Both the position numbers and the translations under genes were made by a program. Below, piece after piece: positions 15,949 to 23,838 of a stretch of DNA of 32,266 bases (position 1 is its first letter; every line of letters begins with the position of its first letter). The stretch is from Rhodobiaceae bacterium. GTDB taxonomy: Bacteria; Pseudomonadota; Alphaproteobacteria; Puniceispirillales; Puniceispirillaceae. The notes below the pieces were generated by a model that saw only the letters and a program-made list of their open reading frames with translations, searched no databases and was not told where the DNA came from. Location: the NCBI GenBank assembly GCA_018624035.1, contig JAAZUU010000017.1:1-32266 (forward strand). The letters are read 5' to 3'.

Positions 15949-16389
15949 ATGTCGGAAACTGGTAAAGAGGCACCGGAGGGCACCTTTGATGTTGCCGCCG
16001 CGCAGGCGCTGCTCGATGAGGTGACAGCGCCCTGGGTTCGTGATCTGGAACTTCGGGTGACGTCTGTATCGCCAGCGCGCTCCTGCTTTCACCTGCCATT
16101 CAGCGACAGGCTGACGCGCGATGCCGGCATGATCTGCGGACAGGCCATTGTCGCCGCTGCCGACACGGCGATGATCGCGGCGGTCACCGCGGCCATCGGC
16201 AGCTATGCCCCGATCACGACGGTGGATATCGCCAGCCGGTTCCTGCGTCCCCTTGGGAATGCGGGCGGTGATGTCACGGTAGATATCCTGAAGGCCGGAC
16301 GGCGGCTGATTGTCGGCCGCATCACCATCAGCGACAGCGCTTCGGGCAAGCTGGCGGCCGACCTGACAAGCACCTACGCGCGGCTCTAG
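15949..16389 (+). CDS. Second PaaI-like hotdog thioesterase
   Basis: 146 aa from ATG 15949, with GGAG five bases upstream; an earlier in-frame start at 15919 is less likely. A single hotdog (4HBT) domain is visible, with ICGQAIVAAADTAMIAAV as the central helix (Asp in ADTA at the usual catalytic place) and ASRFLRPLGNAGGDVTVDILKAGRRLIVGRITI as the last strands (positions about 95-127). The HGG motif of PaaI is replaced by CGQ. It is divergent from paaI and shares its control region, so it may act in the same pathway, but the substrate acyl-CoA is unknown. It converges on the hydrolase gene at 16402 with a 12-bp gap. Confidence 0.8.
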   Translation: MSETGKEAPEGTFDVAAAQALLDEVTAPWVRDLELRVTSVSPARSCFHLPFSDRLTRDAGMICGQAIVAAADTAMIAAVTAAIGSYAPITTVDIASRFLRPLGNAGGDVTVDILKAGRRLIVGRITISDSASGKLAADLTSTYARL

Positions 16390-16401
16390 CCTCAGCGGCG
16401 A

Positions 16402-17277
16402 TCAGCCAAGCGGTGCGGCGACCAGGTCGCACAGGCGGCTTCGCGGGTCGGTCATTGTCTCGATGATTGTGAAATGATTGTGGCCTGCCAGGAGCTGGCA
16501 GCGTCCCGGCACCCCAAGCCCCTGCCAGACAAGCGGCAGCAATGCGTTCTGACGGATGAATTCCGGGCGCTCCTCGGCACCGGCGACACAGACAAGATCG
16601 ATATCGGAGCGCGGCATTTGCAGGACCGGGCTTTCCTGAACCGATTCATCCTCATCGAGCCGCCACAGATCATTCCTGGCCAGTGCCCGCAACGGGCGCA
16701 GATCGTGAAGCCCGCTGATCGAAACCACCCGGTCCAGCCGGTCCAGCGCCGCCGCGCCAAGCTCTACGTCGCGGCACATCATGCGGGCGACAAGATGGCC
16801 GCCGGCCGAATGCCCGGCAAGCCGCAGCGGGCCGGTCCCGATGTCGCCAAGCGCGGTGACAGCGGCGGCGATTTCGCGGGTGATGTCGGCGATCCGGGCC
16901 TGCGGTGCCAGCGTGTAGCCGATCATCGCCACGGCCCATCCGCGTGCCAGCAGCCCGCCGGCCAGATGCGAGACATCATTCTTCGAGAGCGCCACCCAAT
17001 AGCCGCCATGAACAAAGGCTGCGAGGCCTGTTGCCGCCTTCATACCGCCTTCGGGCAGGAACAGATCACAGGCGGTGCGTTCACCGTCGCCGTAGTGGCG
17101 GTCACAGTCGCTGTCAGTATGGCGGTCGCGAAAGGCGGCGGCGTCCACCGGCCAGGCTGACAGATGCTTGTCGGCATTCGGAATATGAAGCCTGTTCTCA
17201 TAGGCGTCGTCAGGGTCGGCCGGTGGTGTGAAGGCCAGCGGCATGTCCGAGGCGACGAATGGGGAGAGAGTGTTCAT
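16402..17277 (-). CDS. Alpha/beta hydrolase, kynurenine formamidase-like
   Basis: 291 aa from ATG 17277 (MNTLSPF); a longer frame to 17331 would begin inside a 20-bp palindrome and is unlikely. HGGYW (90-94) is the oxyanion-hole motif of the arylformamidase/kynurenine formamidase branch, GHSAGGH (155-161) holds the nucleophile Ser157, and GHNHF near the end supplies the His. Such enzymes hydrolyse N-formyl or ester bonds. No other tryptophan-degradation gene is present, so kynurenine is not assured as substrate. It lies 97 bp downstream of dctP on the same strand, separated by a palindrome that may act as a terminator. A role in releasing formate from a ring-cleavage product of the neighbouring island is a possibility only. 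Confidence 0.75.
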   Translation of the reverse strand: MNTLSPFVASDMPLAFTPPADPDDAYENRLHIPNADKHLSAWPVDAAAFRDRHTDSDCDRHYGDGERTACDLFLPEGGMKAATGLAAFVHGGYWVALSKNDVSHLAGGLLARGWAVAMIGYTLAPQARIADITREIAAAVTALGDIGTGPLRLAGHSAGGHLVARMMCRDVELGAAALDRLDRVVSISGLHDLRPLRALARNDLWRLDEDESVQESPVLQMPRSDIDLVCVAGAEERPEFIRQNALLPLVWQGLGVPGRCQLLAGHNHFTIIETMTDPRSRLCDLVAAPLG

Positions 17278-17320
17278 GCGGGTCTGGTCCGTTGACTGAA
17301 AAATGGAACTGAAATGGAAC

Positions 17321-17340
17321 AGGCGGCCCATGGGCCGCCT
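17321..17340 (-). terminator. Perfect 20-bp palindrome after dctP, possible terminator
   Basis: AGGCGGCCCA (17321-17330) is followed directly by its reverse complement TGGGCCGCCT (17331-17340). On the minus strand it begins 34 bases past the dctP stop and can form a G+C hairpin. The following sequence contains scattered T runs but no immediate T-tract, so termination would be partial. A degenerate direct repeat containing ATGGAAC lies next to it (about 17296-17320). Confidence 0.55.
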
Positions 17341-17374
17341 GTCAAGGCTTCTGGTGACAATGAGGCGTCCCGGC

Positions 17375-18376
17375 CTATTTCAGCTGCGAGCGGAAATAGT
17401 CCAATGCTGCCTTCGCGTCGACACCGCGACCGTCAATGGCGGCAAGAACCGCAGATTCCACGCCGGCGGTCTTCTCGCGGAAATAGGCCTGCTCGGCTGC
17501 GCTCGCGTCGGTGACGGTGCCACCCATTTCGCCGAACTTCTCATAGCCGAGAGCGTCGGCCTCGTCCCACCATTTGCCGACACGGCGCGCCATGTCGACA
17601 CCGGTCATGCCGTCGATGCACTTCTTGTGCGCGGCCGACAGATCGTCATAGGTGTCGCTGTTCATGATCAGGCCGAAGGCGGTGGTGTACATGCCTTCCG
17701 GGTTGCGGAAGGTGTATTTGGCAACCTCGGCGACCTTGAAGGCATACATGGTCTCCATCGGGAAGAAGACGCCCTCGGTCACGCCCGAGGATACGGCCTC
17801 GTAAACGGCCGGGGCCGGCATGTTGACACCGGCGACGCCAAGGGCGGTGCCGACATCATTGGCAACACCGCCGCCGACACGAAGCTTCATGCCAACGATG
17901 TCCTTGTACGAATTGACCGGCTTGGTTGTGTTCACATGGCCCGGGCCGTGAACATAGTTGGTGAGGATCTTGATGCCCTTGGCTTCCTTCGCCGCGGCGA
18001 GATATTTCTCATGCGTCATCTGGAAGGCGACCGACATGTCCTCGGCGTTGCCACCATTGCCAGGCAGTTCCGCGATCTTCGTGGTCTCGAACTTGCCCGG
18101 GGTATAACCATACACAATCCAGCCAAAATCCGCGACGCCGTCACGAACGGTGTCATATTGCGCCGGCGGCGGGGCCAGCCCATATTCGATCTTCGCCGAC
18201 AGGCTGCCACCCGAACATCTCTCCATCTCGGAGATCATCCAGGGGAAAATGTCTTTGTTCATGGTGTGAACAGGTGCCGCCCAGGACGAGATAATCAACT
18301 CCTTGTCAGCGGCCATCGCCTGACCGGACGCCAACATCGGCAGCGCCATGACCAGACCAGCAACAATCTTCTTCAT
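17375..18376 (-). CDS. dctP: TRAP transporter substrate-binding protein (DctP family)
   Basis: 333 aa from ATG 18376, preceded by an excellent AAGGAGG; the frame open to 18502 is untranslated leader. A Sec signal peptide is clear: MKKI, hydrophobic core AGLVMALPMLASG, cleavage site AMA before ADKEL. It binds an organic acid in the periplasm and delivers it to DctQM. Arg166 in GMKLRVGG is at the position of the family's carboxylate-binding arginine. Two cysteines (Cys54 and Cys253) are the only ones in the mature protein and could form a disulfide. It is divergent from the cupin-monooxygenase-dctQM operon, unlike the usual contiguous dctPQM order. The ligand is unknown. Confidence 0.93.
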   Translation of the reverse strand: MKKIVAGLVMALPMLASGQAMAADKELIISSWAAPVHTMNKDIFPWMISEMERCSGGSLSAKIEYGLAPPPAQYDTVRDGVADFGWIVYGYTPGKFETTKIAELPGNGGNAEDMSVAFQMTHEKYLAAAKEAKGIKILTNYVHGPGHVNTTKPVNSYKDIVGMKLRVGGGVANDVGTALGVAGVNMPAPAVYEAVSSGVTEGVFFPMETMYAFKVAEVAKYTFRNPEGMYTTAFGLIMNSDTYDDLSAAHKKCIDGMTGVDMARRVGKWWDEADALGYEKFGEMGGTVTDASAAEQAYFREKTAGVESAVLAAIDGRGVDAKAALDYFRSQLK

Positions 18377-18635
18377 GCAATTCCTCCTTGCAAGATACCG
18401 CCGGGCCGTATCGGGTTCCTTCATGGAGACCTTCTGCCATGCCCGGGTTGGACAAATGATCACGAAACAGCCTGTGATGGGTCTTTCGTTACAGTCAAGC
18501 AAAAACCGGCACTCCGGTAATCTAATGACGCATCATTTTGGCGCACCGGGCATGATGCTGGCTGATTGCCCCATCCCGGGGTGTCTGTTACCGTCAGACC
18601 CAGTCGCAGCGATTTCATGCCAGGGAGGTGGGCAG
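18377..18635. promoter_or_regulatory. Divergent control region dctP / cupin operon
   Basis: This 259-bp non-coding region separates dctP from the cupin gene. It contains two close inverted repeats, ACCGG-CACT-CCGGT (18505-18518) and AATGA-CGCA-TCATT (18524-18537), only 5 bp apart near its middle, and a looser ATCAC-N10-GTGAT upstream of them (about 18458-18477). They are candidates for binding sites of a regulator encoded elsewhere, as no DNA-binding protein is encoded next to it. No reliable -35/-10 pair was found. Confidence 0.5.
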
Positions 18636-19091
18636 ATGAAGATGACAGCCGGTGTCACGAAGTCGAATGAAGGAATGGAGGATATTACCTGGAACATCCT
18701 TGGCCAGACCTATGTCCCGAAACAGTGGAGCGAGCATTCCTTTTCCTGGCATGCGACGCTGCCGTCCGGCACTTTCGTGCCGCCGCATATCCATCCCGAA
18801 CAGGACGAGTTCATCTATGTTCTCGAGGGAAAGTTCGATCTCATTCTCGACGGCTCGGAGGCCATCGCCACGCCGGGCGACCTGATCCGGCTGCCGCGGG
18901 GCATTCCGCACGGCATCTTCAACAATTCGGAAGGAACCAACAAATGCCTGTTCTGGGTGTCACCGGCGCGCAAGCTCTATGATCTGTTCTGGGGCATTCA
19001 CAATCTCGGGCCGACGGCCAACCCGGCCGAGGTCGTCGAATTGTCTGCCAAACATGAGGTGGATTTCCTGCCACCGCCCGAGGACGGCTGA
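18636..19091 (+). CDS. Single-domain cupin protein
   Basis: 151 aa from ATG 18636, with AGGGAGG eight bases upstream. Both cupin motifs are canonical: G45-X5-H51-X-H53-X4-E58-X6-G65 and G81-X5-P87-X-G89-X2-H92-X3-N96, so the metal ligands His51, His53, Glu58 and His92 are all present. Small cupins of this type may be dioxygenases, isomerases or decarboxylases, or act as accessory proteins; the reaction cannot be read here. It is one base upstream of the flavin monooxygenase and probably acts with it. Confidence 0.85.
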   Translation: MKMTAGVTKSNEGMEDITWNILGQTYVPKQWSEHSFSWHATLPSGTFVPPHIHPEQDEFIYVLEGKFDLILDGSEAIATPGDLIRLPRGIPHGIFNNSEGTNKCLFWVSPARKLYDLFWGIHNLGPTANPAEVVELSAKHEVDFLPPPEDG

Positions 19092-19092
19092 C

Positions 19093-20337
19093 ATGAAGGT
19101 CATCATCGCCGGTGGCGGGATCGGCGGCCTGACCACCGCCCTGATGCTGCGGGCCAGGAACATCGACGTGCAGGTGTTCGAATCCGCCGCGCAAATCCGC
19201 GAGGCCGGGGTCGGGATCAATATCCTGCCACACGCCATACGTGAACTCGAGGCGCTTGGCCTTCTCGGCGCGCTGGATTCGGTCGGCTTGCGAACCCGCA
19301 GCCTGACCTATTTCACCAAGTCCGGCCAGGAGGTCTGGTCCGAACTGCGCGGCATGCATGCCGGTCACGAGGTGCCGCAATTCTCCATCCATCGTGGCAG
19401 ATTGCAGAAACTTCTCCATGACGCGCTGATCGAACGCGCCGGTCCCGAAACGGTTGTCACCGGCAGGCGTCTTGCCGGGTTCGTGCAGAATGAAGCCTGT
19501 GTCACGGCGAATTTCGTCGACACCCTGGAAGGGGCCGGCGGCATGACGGCGAAGGGCGACATTCTGGTCTGTGCCGACGGCATTCATTCCTGTGGCCGGA
19601 AAATCTTCTATCCCGATGAGGCAAGCCCAAGCTGGAACGGCGTCATGATGTGGCGCGGCGCATCGCAATGGCCGTCCTGGCGTGATGGTGAAAGCATGGC
19701 CATCGGGGGCGGGCTTGGCGGCAAATTCGTGCTGTATCCGATCGACACACCGAAGGATGGCAGACAGTTGATGAACTGGGTGGTCAATATCCGGACAAAG
19801 GATCCGGCAATCACACCGCCGCCGGACAATAACTGGTCGCGTGGTGTGTCGCTGTCGACAGTGCTGCCGCACGCGCTGCGTTTCGCCATCCCGGATTTCG
19901 ACATTGAGGGTCTGGTACGGGCGACTGACGGGATTTTCGAATATCCGATGGCCGACCGTGACCCGCTGCCACGATGGACCTTCGGGCGTGTGACATTGCT
20001 TGGGGATGCCGCGCATCCGATGTATCCGGTTGGCTCCAACGGCGCCAGCCAGGCCATTCTCGACGCGCGCTGCCTCAGCGACCAGCTGCAACAGGCCGAA
20101 CATCCGCGGGCCGCTCTCTGGTTCTATGAAAAGCAGCGCCTGCCGGTCACTGCCGAGATTGTCGTGAACAACAGAAAGGGCGGGCCCGAAGGCGTGATCG
20201 ACGAGGTCGAGAAGCTGGCCCCGGCCGGTTTTGACAATGTCGATGACGTGCTCAGCTATGAAAATCGCAAGGCGATCGTGTCAGGCTATGCGGCGAAAGC
20301 CGGGTTCTCCAGGGTAAGGGCGGATCGCGCAAGTTGA
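19093..20337 (+). CDS. FAD-dependent aromatic-ring monooxygenase (PhzS-like)
   Basis: 414 aa from ATG 19093, one base after the cupin stop. It is a group A flavin hydroxylase: the Rossmann motif is GGGIGG (7-12) ending in VFE (28-30), the DG motif is CADGIHS (160-166), and the ribose-binding motif is GDAAHPMYPVGSNG (304-317). GVGINILPHAIREL and SIHRGRLQ resemble the branch of 5-methylphenazine-1-carboxylate 1-monooxygenase (PhzS) more than 4-hydroxybenzoate hydroxylase. PhzS and the pyridine enzyme NicC both perform decarboxylative hydroxylation of N-heteroaromatic carboxylates, which would suit a TRAP-imported acid. The substrate here is inferred only. Confidence 0.85.
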   Translation: MKVIIAGGGIGGLTTALMLRARNIDVQVFESAAQIREAGVGINILPHAIRELEALGLLGALDSVGLRTRSLTYFTKSGQEVWSELRGMHAGHEVPQFSIHRGRLQKLLHDALIERAGPETVVTGRRLAGFVQNEACVTANFVDTLEGAGGMTAKGDILVCADGIHSCGRKIFYPDEASPSWNGVMMWRGASQWPSWRDGESMAIGGGLGGKFVLYPIDTPKDGRQLMNWVVNIRTKDPAITPPPDNNWSRGVSLSTVLPHALRFAIPDFDIEGLVRATDGIFEYPMADRDPLPRWTFGRVTLLGDAAHPMYPVGSNGASQAILDARCLSDQLQQAEHPRAALWFYEKQRLPVTAEIVVNNRKGGPEGVIDEVEKLAPAGFDNVDDVLSYENRKAIVSGYAAKAGFSRVRADRAS

Positions 20338-20402
20338 AAAAAGGCGGAAACCGGGTTGGTTGTCAGGCCAACAATTGCTATTCGGGTTCTGGGAAAACTG
20401 AC

Positions 20403-20426
20403 GCGCGGCGCTGCAAGGCGCGGCGC
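20403..20426. repeat. 15-bp-period direct repeat before dctQ
   Basis: GCGCGGCGC occurs at 20403-20411 and 20418-20426, in the 109-bp gap between the monooxygenase and dctQ, just upstream of the GAGGAG ribosome-binding site. It is short and low in complexity, so chance cannot be excluded. Confidence 0.5.
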
Positions 20427-20446
20427 CGGCGAGGAGAATGACGACG

Positions 20447-21001
20447 ATGAATGATGTCGCCAACGACCATCCGCTGGTCGCACGGCTCAATCGGATCGCC
20501 GGCAGGATTGCCGATATCTGTCTGATGCTGGCCTGTCTGGTGCTGTTGTGGCTCGTCGCGCTGACCTGCGTCGATGTGATTGGCCGTTATTTTTTCCGCT
20601 CGCCGGTTGTGGGCGCGACGGAACTTGTGCAGATCTCGATGGCGGGCACCATTTTCTTCTCGCTGCCGGCGATGTTCCTGCGCGATGACCAGGTTGTGGT
20701 CGATCTCTTCAGCTTCGTGCGAAGGGGCTGGTTCGGCTGGGTTGTCGGTCTGGTTTTCAGCGTTGCTACGGTCATCGCCGTCTTCATCGTCGCCGACCGG
20801 GTGTTCGATTACGCGGTGCGTGCCTGGGAAGATGGCGACAAGACGATCTATCTTCACATCCCGCGCTATCTCATTGTCAGCCTGATCACCGCCATGATCT
20901 ATCTGTCGGCGGTCTTTGCCGGCTTTCGCGGCCTTCGCCTGCTGCTGCGGCCGGGACAGACGCTGCCCGATGAAACCGGTGGCCGGGCACCGGGGGACTG
21001 A
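20447..21001 (+). CDS. dctQ: TRAP transporter small membrane subunit (DctQ family)
   Basis: 184 aa from ATG 20447, which has GAGGAG ten bases upstream; an ATG at 20438 is only one base from that ribosome-binding site and is less likely. Four transmembrane segments are visible (around residues 25-45, 58-78, 98-120 and 140-162), with the typical CVDVIGRYFFRSPVVGATEL and the FLRDDQVVVDLF loop. It partners DctM in the membrane and contacts the binding protein. It ends 3 bp before dctM. Confidence 0.93.
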   Translation: MNDVANDHPLVARLNRIAGRIADICLMLACLVLLWLVALTCVDVIGRYFFRSPVVGATELVQISMAGTIFFSLPAMFLRDDQVVVDLFSFVRRGWFGWVVGLVFSVATVIAVFIVADRVFDYAVRAWEDGDKTIYLHIPRYLIVSLITAMIYLSAVFAGFRGLRLLLRPGQTLPDETGGRAPGD

Positions 21002-21004
21002 TTC

Positions 21005-22297
21005 ATGATTGTTTCGCTGATCGGCTTTGCCGCCCTGCTGTTCCTCGCCTTCCTGCGGATGCCGCTTGGCCTCGCGCTCGGCATTGTCGGCGGCGTCGGC
21101 TTCTCGCTTCTTGCCAGTGAACGGGCGGCGATTTCCAACGCCGCGCGGCTGGTGATCGATTCCGGCCAGAAATATGAATTGTCGGTGCTGCCGATGTTCA
21201 TCCTGATGGGTCTTCTTGTCGAACGCGGCGGCATGGCGCGCGAACTCTACCGTGCCGCCTATGTGTTCCTCGGCCATCGGCGTGGTGGCCTTGCCATGTC
21301 GACGATTGCCGCCTGCGGCATGTTCTCGGCCATCTGCGGGTCCTCGCTGGCGACCGCGGCGACGATGTCGAAGGTTTCGATGCCCGAGATGCGGCGCTAT
21401 AAATATGATGATTCACTGGCCACCGCCTCGATCGCCGCTGGCGGCACGCTGGGGATCCTGATCCCGCCAAGCGTGATGCTGGTGATCTACGGTTTCCTGA
21501 CCGAACAGTCGGTTGGCAAGCTGTTCGTCGCCGGCGTGCTTCCCGGTCTTCTCGGCATTCTGTTCTACATTCTTGCGGTGGTGTTCGTTGTGACGCGCAA
21601 TCCGGCGCTTGGCCCGGCCGGCGAACGGTCGAACTGGCGCGAGCGGTTTCTCGCCCTTCGCGATGTCTGGACAACGCTTGGCCTGTTCATTTTCGTTATT
21701 GGCGGGATCTATGCCGGCATGTTCACCCCGACCGAGGCGTCGGGCATGGGCGCTGCCGGCGCGCTGCTGATTGCCTGGCGGCGCGGCGCGCTTCGTGACG
21801 GCGCGCTGATGCAGGTGCTTCGCGAGACGACCATCACCACGGCAAAGCTGTTCTTCATCCTGTTCGGTGCGCTGATCTTCTCGAATTTCGTCAACCGGGC
21901 CGGCCTTCCCGACGGGCTGATCAGCATTGTGACCGCGTTCGATCTGTCGCCGCTCGGGGTGATCTTCATCATCCTGCTGATCTATGTGCTGCTTGGCTGC
22001 GTGTTCGAATCGCTGTCGATGATCCTGCTGACCGTGCCGATCTTTGCGCCGGTGGTGGCAAGTCTGGGTTTCGACCTGATTTGGTTCGGCATCCTGGTTG
22101 TCGTGGTGACCGAGATCAGCCTGATCACACCGCCCATCGGGCTGAATGTGTTTGTCCTGAAAGGCGTGCTGAAGGATGTGTCGGTCGGCACGATCTTCAA
22201 GGGCGTGACGCCGTTCTGGGTGGCCGACATCATCCGGCTGATCCTGCTGGCGGCGGTGCCGTCGATCGCGCTGTTCCTGCCCTCGATGATGGGGTAG
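21005..22297 (+). CDS. dctM: TRAP transporter large membrane subunit (DctM family)
   Basis: 430 aa, the usual size. It is the ion-coupled transport subunit, with about 12 membrane segments. Typical DctM features are the N-terminal FLRMPLGLALGIVG, LSVLPMFILMGLLVERGGMA, CGMFSAICGSSLATAATMSKVSMPEM, GGTLGILIPPSVMLVIYG, GMFTPTEASGMGA, and the C-terminal LITPPIGLNVFVLKG. It closes the cupin-monooxygenase-dctQM operon and is convergent with the acyl-CoA synthetase gene, with a 46-bp gap that shows no convincing terminator. Confidence 0.95.
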   Translation: MIVSLIGFAALLFLAFLRMPLGLALGIVGGVGFSLLASERAAISNAARLVIDSGQKYELSVLPMFILMGLLVERGGMARELYRAAYVFLGHRRGGLAMSTIAACGMFSAICGSSLATAATMSKVSMPEMRRYKYDDSLATASIAAGGTLGILIPPSVMLVIYGFLTEQSVGKLFVAGVLPGLLGILFYILAVVFVVTRNPALGPAGERSNWRERFLALRDVWTTLGLFIFVIGGIYAGMFTPTEASGMGAAGALLIAWRRGALRDGALMQVLRETTITTAKLFFILFGALIFSNFVNRAGLPDGLISIVTAFDLSPLGVIFIILLIYVLLGCVFESLSMILLTVPIFAPVVASLGFDLIWFGILVVVVTEISLITPPIGLNVFVLKGVLKDVSVGTIFKGVTPFWVADIIRLILLAAVPSIALFLPSMMG

Positions 22298-22343
22298 GGC
22301 GATGACCGGCCGGCGGGATGAAACGTCGGGTTGAGGATCGACT

Positions 22344-23837
22344 TCAGGCCTCTAACAGCGCCCGCACCTCGTCGGCGACGATCTTGCCAAGGGCGTTGCG
22401 CGGCAGCGCCGCGACGAACAGCACATCCTTCGGCAGCTTGAAACGGGCCAGCCGCCCGTCGAAATGCGCCAGCACGGCATCGCCGGTGACCGTCTCGTCG
22501 GCGCGCACCGCGACAATCACGGGAACCTGGCCCCACCGTTCATCATCGCGTCCGACGACGGTGAATTCGGCCAGCCCCGGCATGTCGCGAAGCACGCGTT
22601 CCAGTTCGGCCGGATAGATATTCTCGCCGCCGGAGATGATGACATGCTTCAACCGGTCGGCGAACCAGTACAGCCCCGCATCGTCGATCCGCGCCATGTC
22701 GCCGGTATGGAACCAGCCATCGGTGATGCTGGCCCGGCTGGCCGCCTCGTTGTTCCAGTAGCGGGTCAGGATATTGGCGCCGCGAACCCAGATCTCGCCA
22801 ACCTCGCCGACCGGCATCTCGGCGCCGTCCCGGCCGGTGATGCGGATCTCGCAGGCGCATCCCGCGCGTCCGATCGACCCGGCGCTTTCAAAGGCGATAT
22901 CGGCGGTCTGATAGATCGCCGTCGGCCCCGTCTCGGTGGCGCCATAGACCTGCACAACCGGAATGCCGCGGTCATGAACCGCCTCGATCAGCGGTACCGG
23001 CACGTCGGTCGACCCGATGGCGATCATGCGAAGACTGGCCAGATTTGCTGTCAGCCAGCCCTCCTGCGCCAGCAATGCCGCCAGCACCGTCGGCACAACC
23101 GTGACCTGGGTGATGGCATGGCCGTCGATCAGGGCCAGCGTGGCGGCCGGGTCGAAGGCCGGCGCGATGACCACATGCGCGCCGAGAAGCAGCGCCGGCA
23201 GAGGCTGGATGTTGAGCCCGCCGACATGGAACAGCGGCAGGATGTTCAGCACCACGTCATCGGGCCGCATCGCATAGGCGTCATGGCTCATCACGGCGTT
23301 GGCGATCATCGCCGGCTGCGCCAGCACCGCGCCCTTCGGCCGGCCGGTCGTTCCCGAGGTATAGACGATCATCAGTTCGGCGTCGGGGCTGCCCGTACCA
23401 TCCGCCTCGGCAAGGTGATGGCCGTCCCATGCCTCCTCCAGCGCGCCGCCAAGCGCGATTCGTGGGCAGGCTGACTCCGTCGCCAGCCTTGTCGCCATCT
23501 CGGTGAAGTCCGGACCATGGATCAGGAGTGACGGCGCGGCGTCAGCCATCTGCCAGGACAGCTCGGCCGGCGACAGTCGCCAGTTCAGCGGCACCATCAT
23601 CGCGCCGAGGCGCGAGGCGGCCAGAAGCGTGACAAAACTGTCGGGGTGGTTGCGGGCATAGAGGGCGACCCGGTCGCCGGCGGTGATTCCCTGCGCCGCC
23701 AGCCATCCCGCCATGGCGGCAACGGCGGTCTCCAGCGCCGCGTAATCGAGGCTCGCACCCTCACAGGTCAGCGCCGTCCGGTGCGGGGTCGCGGTGGCAT
23801 GCCCCGCCACCAGGCTGTCGATCCGGCGGTCCAGCAC
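22344..23837 (-). CDS. Acyl-CoA synthetase (AMP-forming, adenylate-forming superfamily)
   Basis: 497 aa from a GTG start at 23837, two bases past the stop of the upstream gene; the frame is open further (to 23891) but that part overlaps the upstream gene. It activates a carboxylic acid as acyl-AMP and then acyl-CoA. Motifs are complete: YTSGTTGRPKG (159-169), YGATETGPTA, DGWFHTGDMARID, ADRLKHVIISGGENIYPAE and the C-terminal PRNALGKI with the catalytic lysine. It resembles medium-chain or aromatic acyl-CoA synthetases; the acid is unknown. As the last gene of the NicX-like operon it may act on a ring-cleavage product or side chain. Confidence 0.88.
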   Translation of the reverse strand: MLDRRIDSLVAGHATATPHRTALTCEGASLDYAALETAVAAMAGWLAAQGITAGDRVALYARNHPDSFVTLLAASRLGAMMVPLNWRLSPAELSWQMADAAPSLLIHGPDFTEMATRLATESACPRIALGGALEEAWDGHHLAEADGTGSPDAELMIVYTSGTTGRPKGAVLAQPAMIANAVMSHDAYAMRPDDVVLNILPLFHVGGLNIQPLPALLLGAHVVIAPAFDPAATLALIDGHAITQVTVVPTVLAALLAQEGWLTANLASLRMIAIGSTDVPVPLIEAVHDRGIPVVQVYGATETGPTAIYQTADIAFESAGSIGRAGCACEIRITGRDGAEMPVGEVGEIWVRGANILTRYWNNEAASRASITDGWFHTGDMARIDDAGLYWFADRLKHVIISGGENIYPAELERVLRDMPGLAEFTVVGRDDERWGQVPVIVAVRADETVTGDAVLAHFDGRLARFKLPKDVLFVAALPRNALGKIVADEVRALLEA

Positions 23838-23838
23838 C

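Noticed and set aside
20338-20446. Terminator between the monooxygenase and dctQ
   Set aside because: GTTGG and CCAAC in this gap can pair, but the stem is only 5 bp and no T-tract follows. It is not convincing evidence for separate transcription units.
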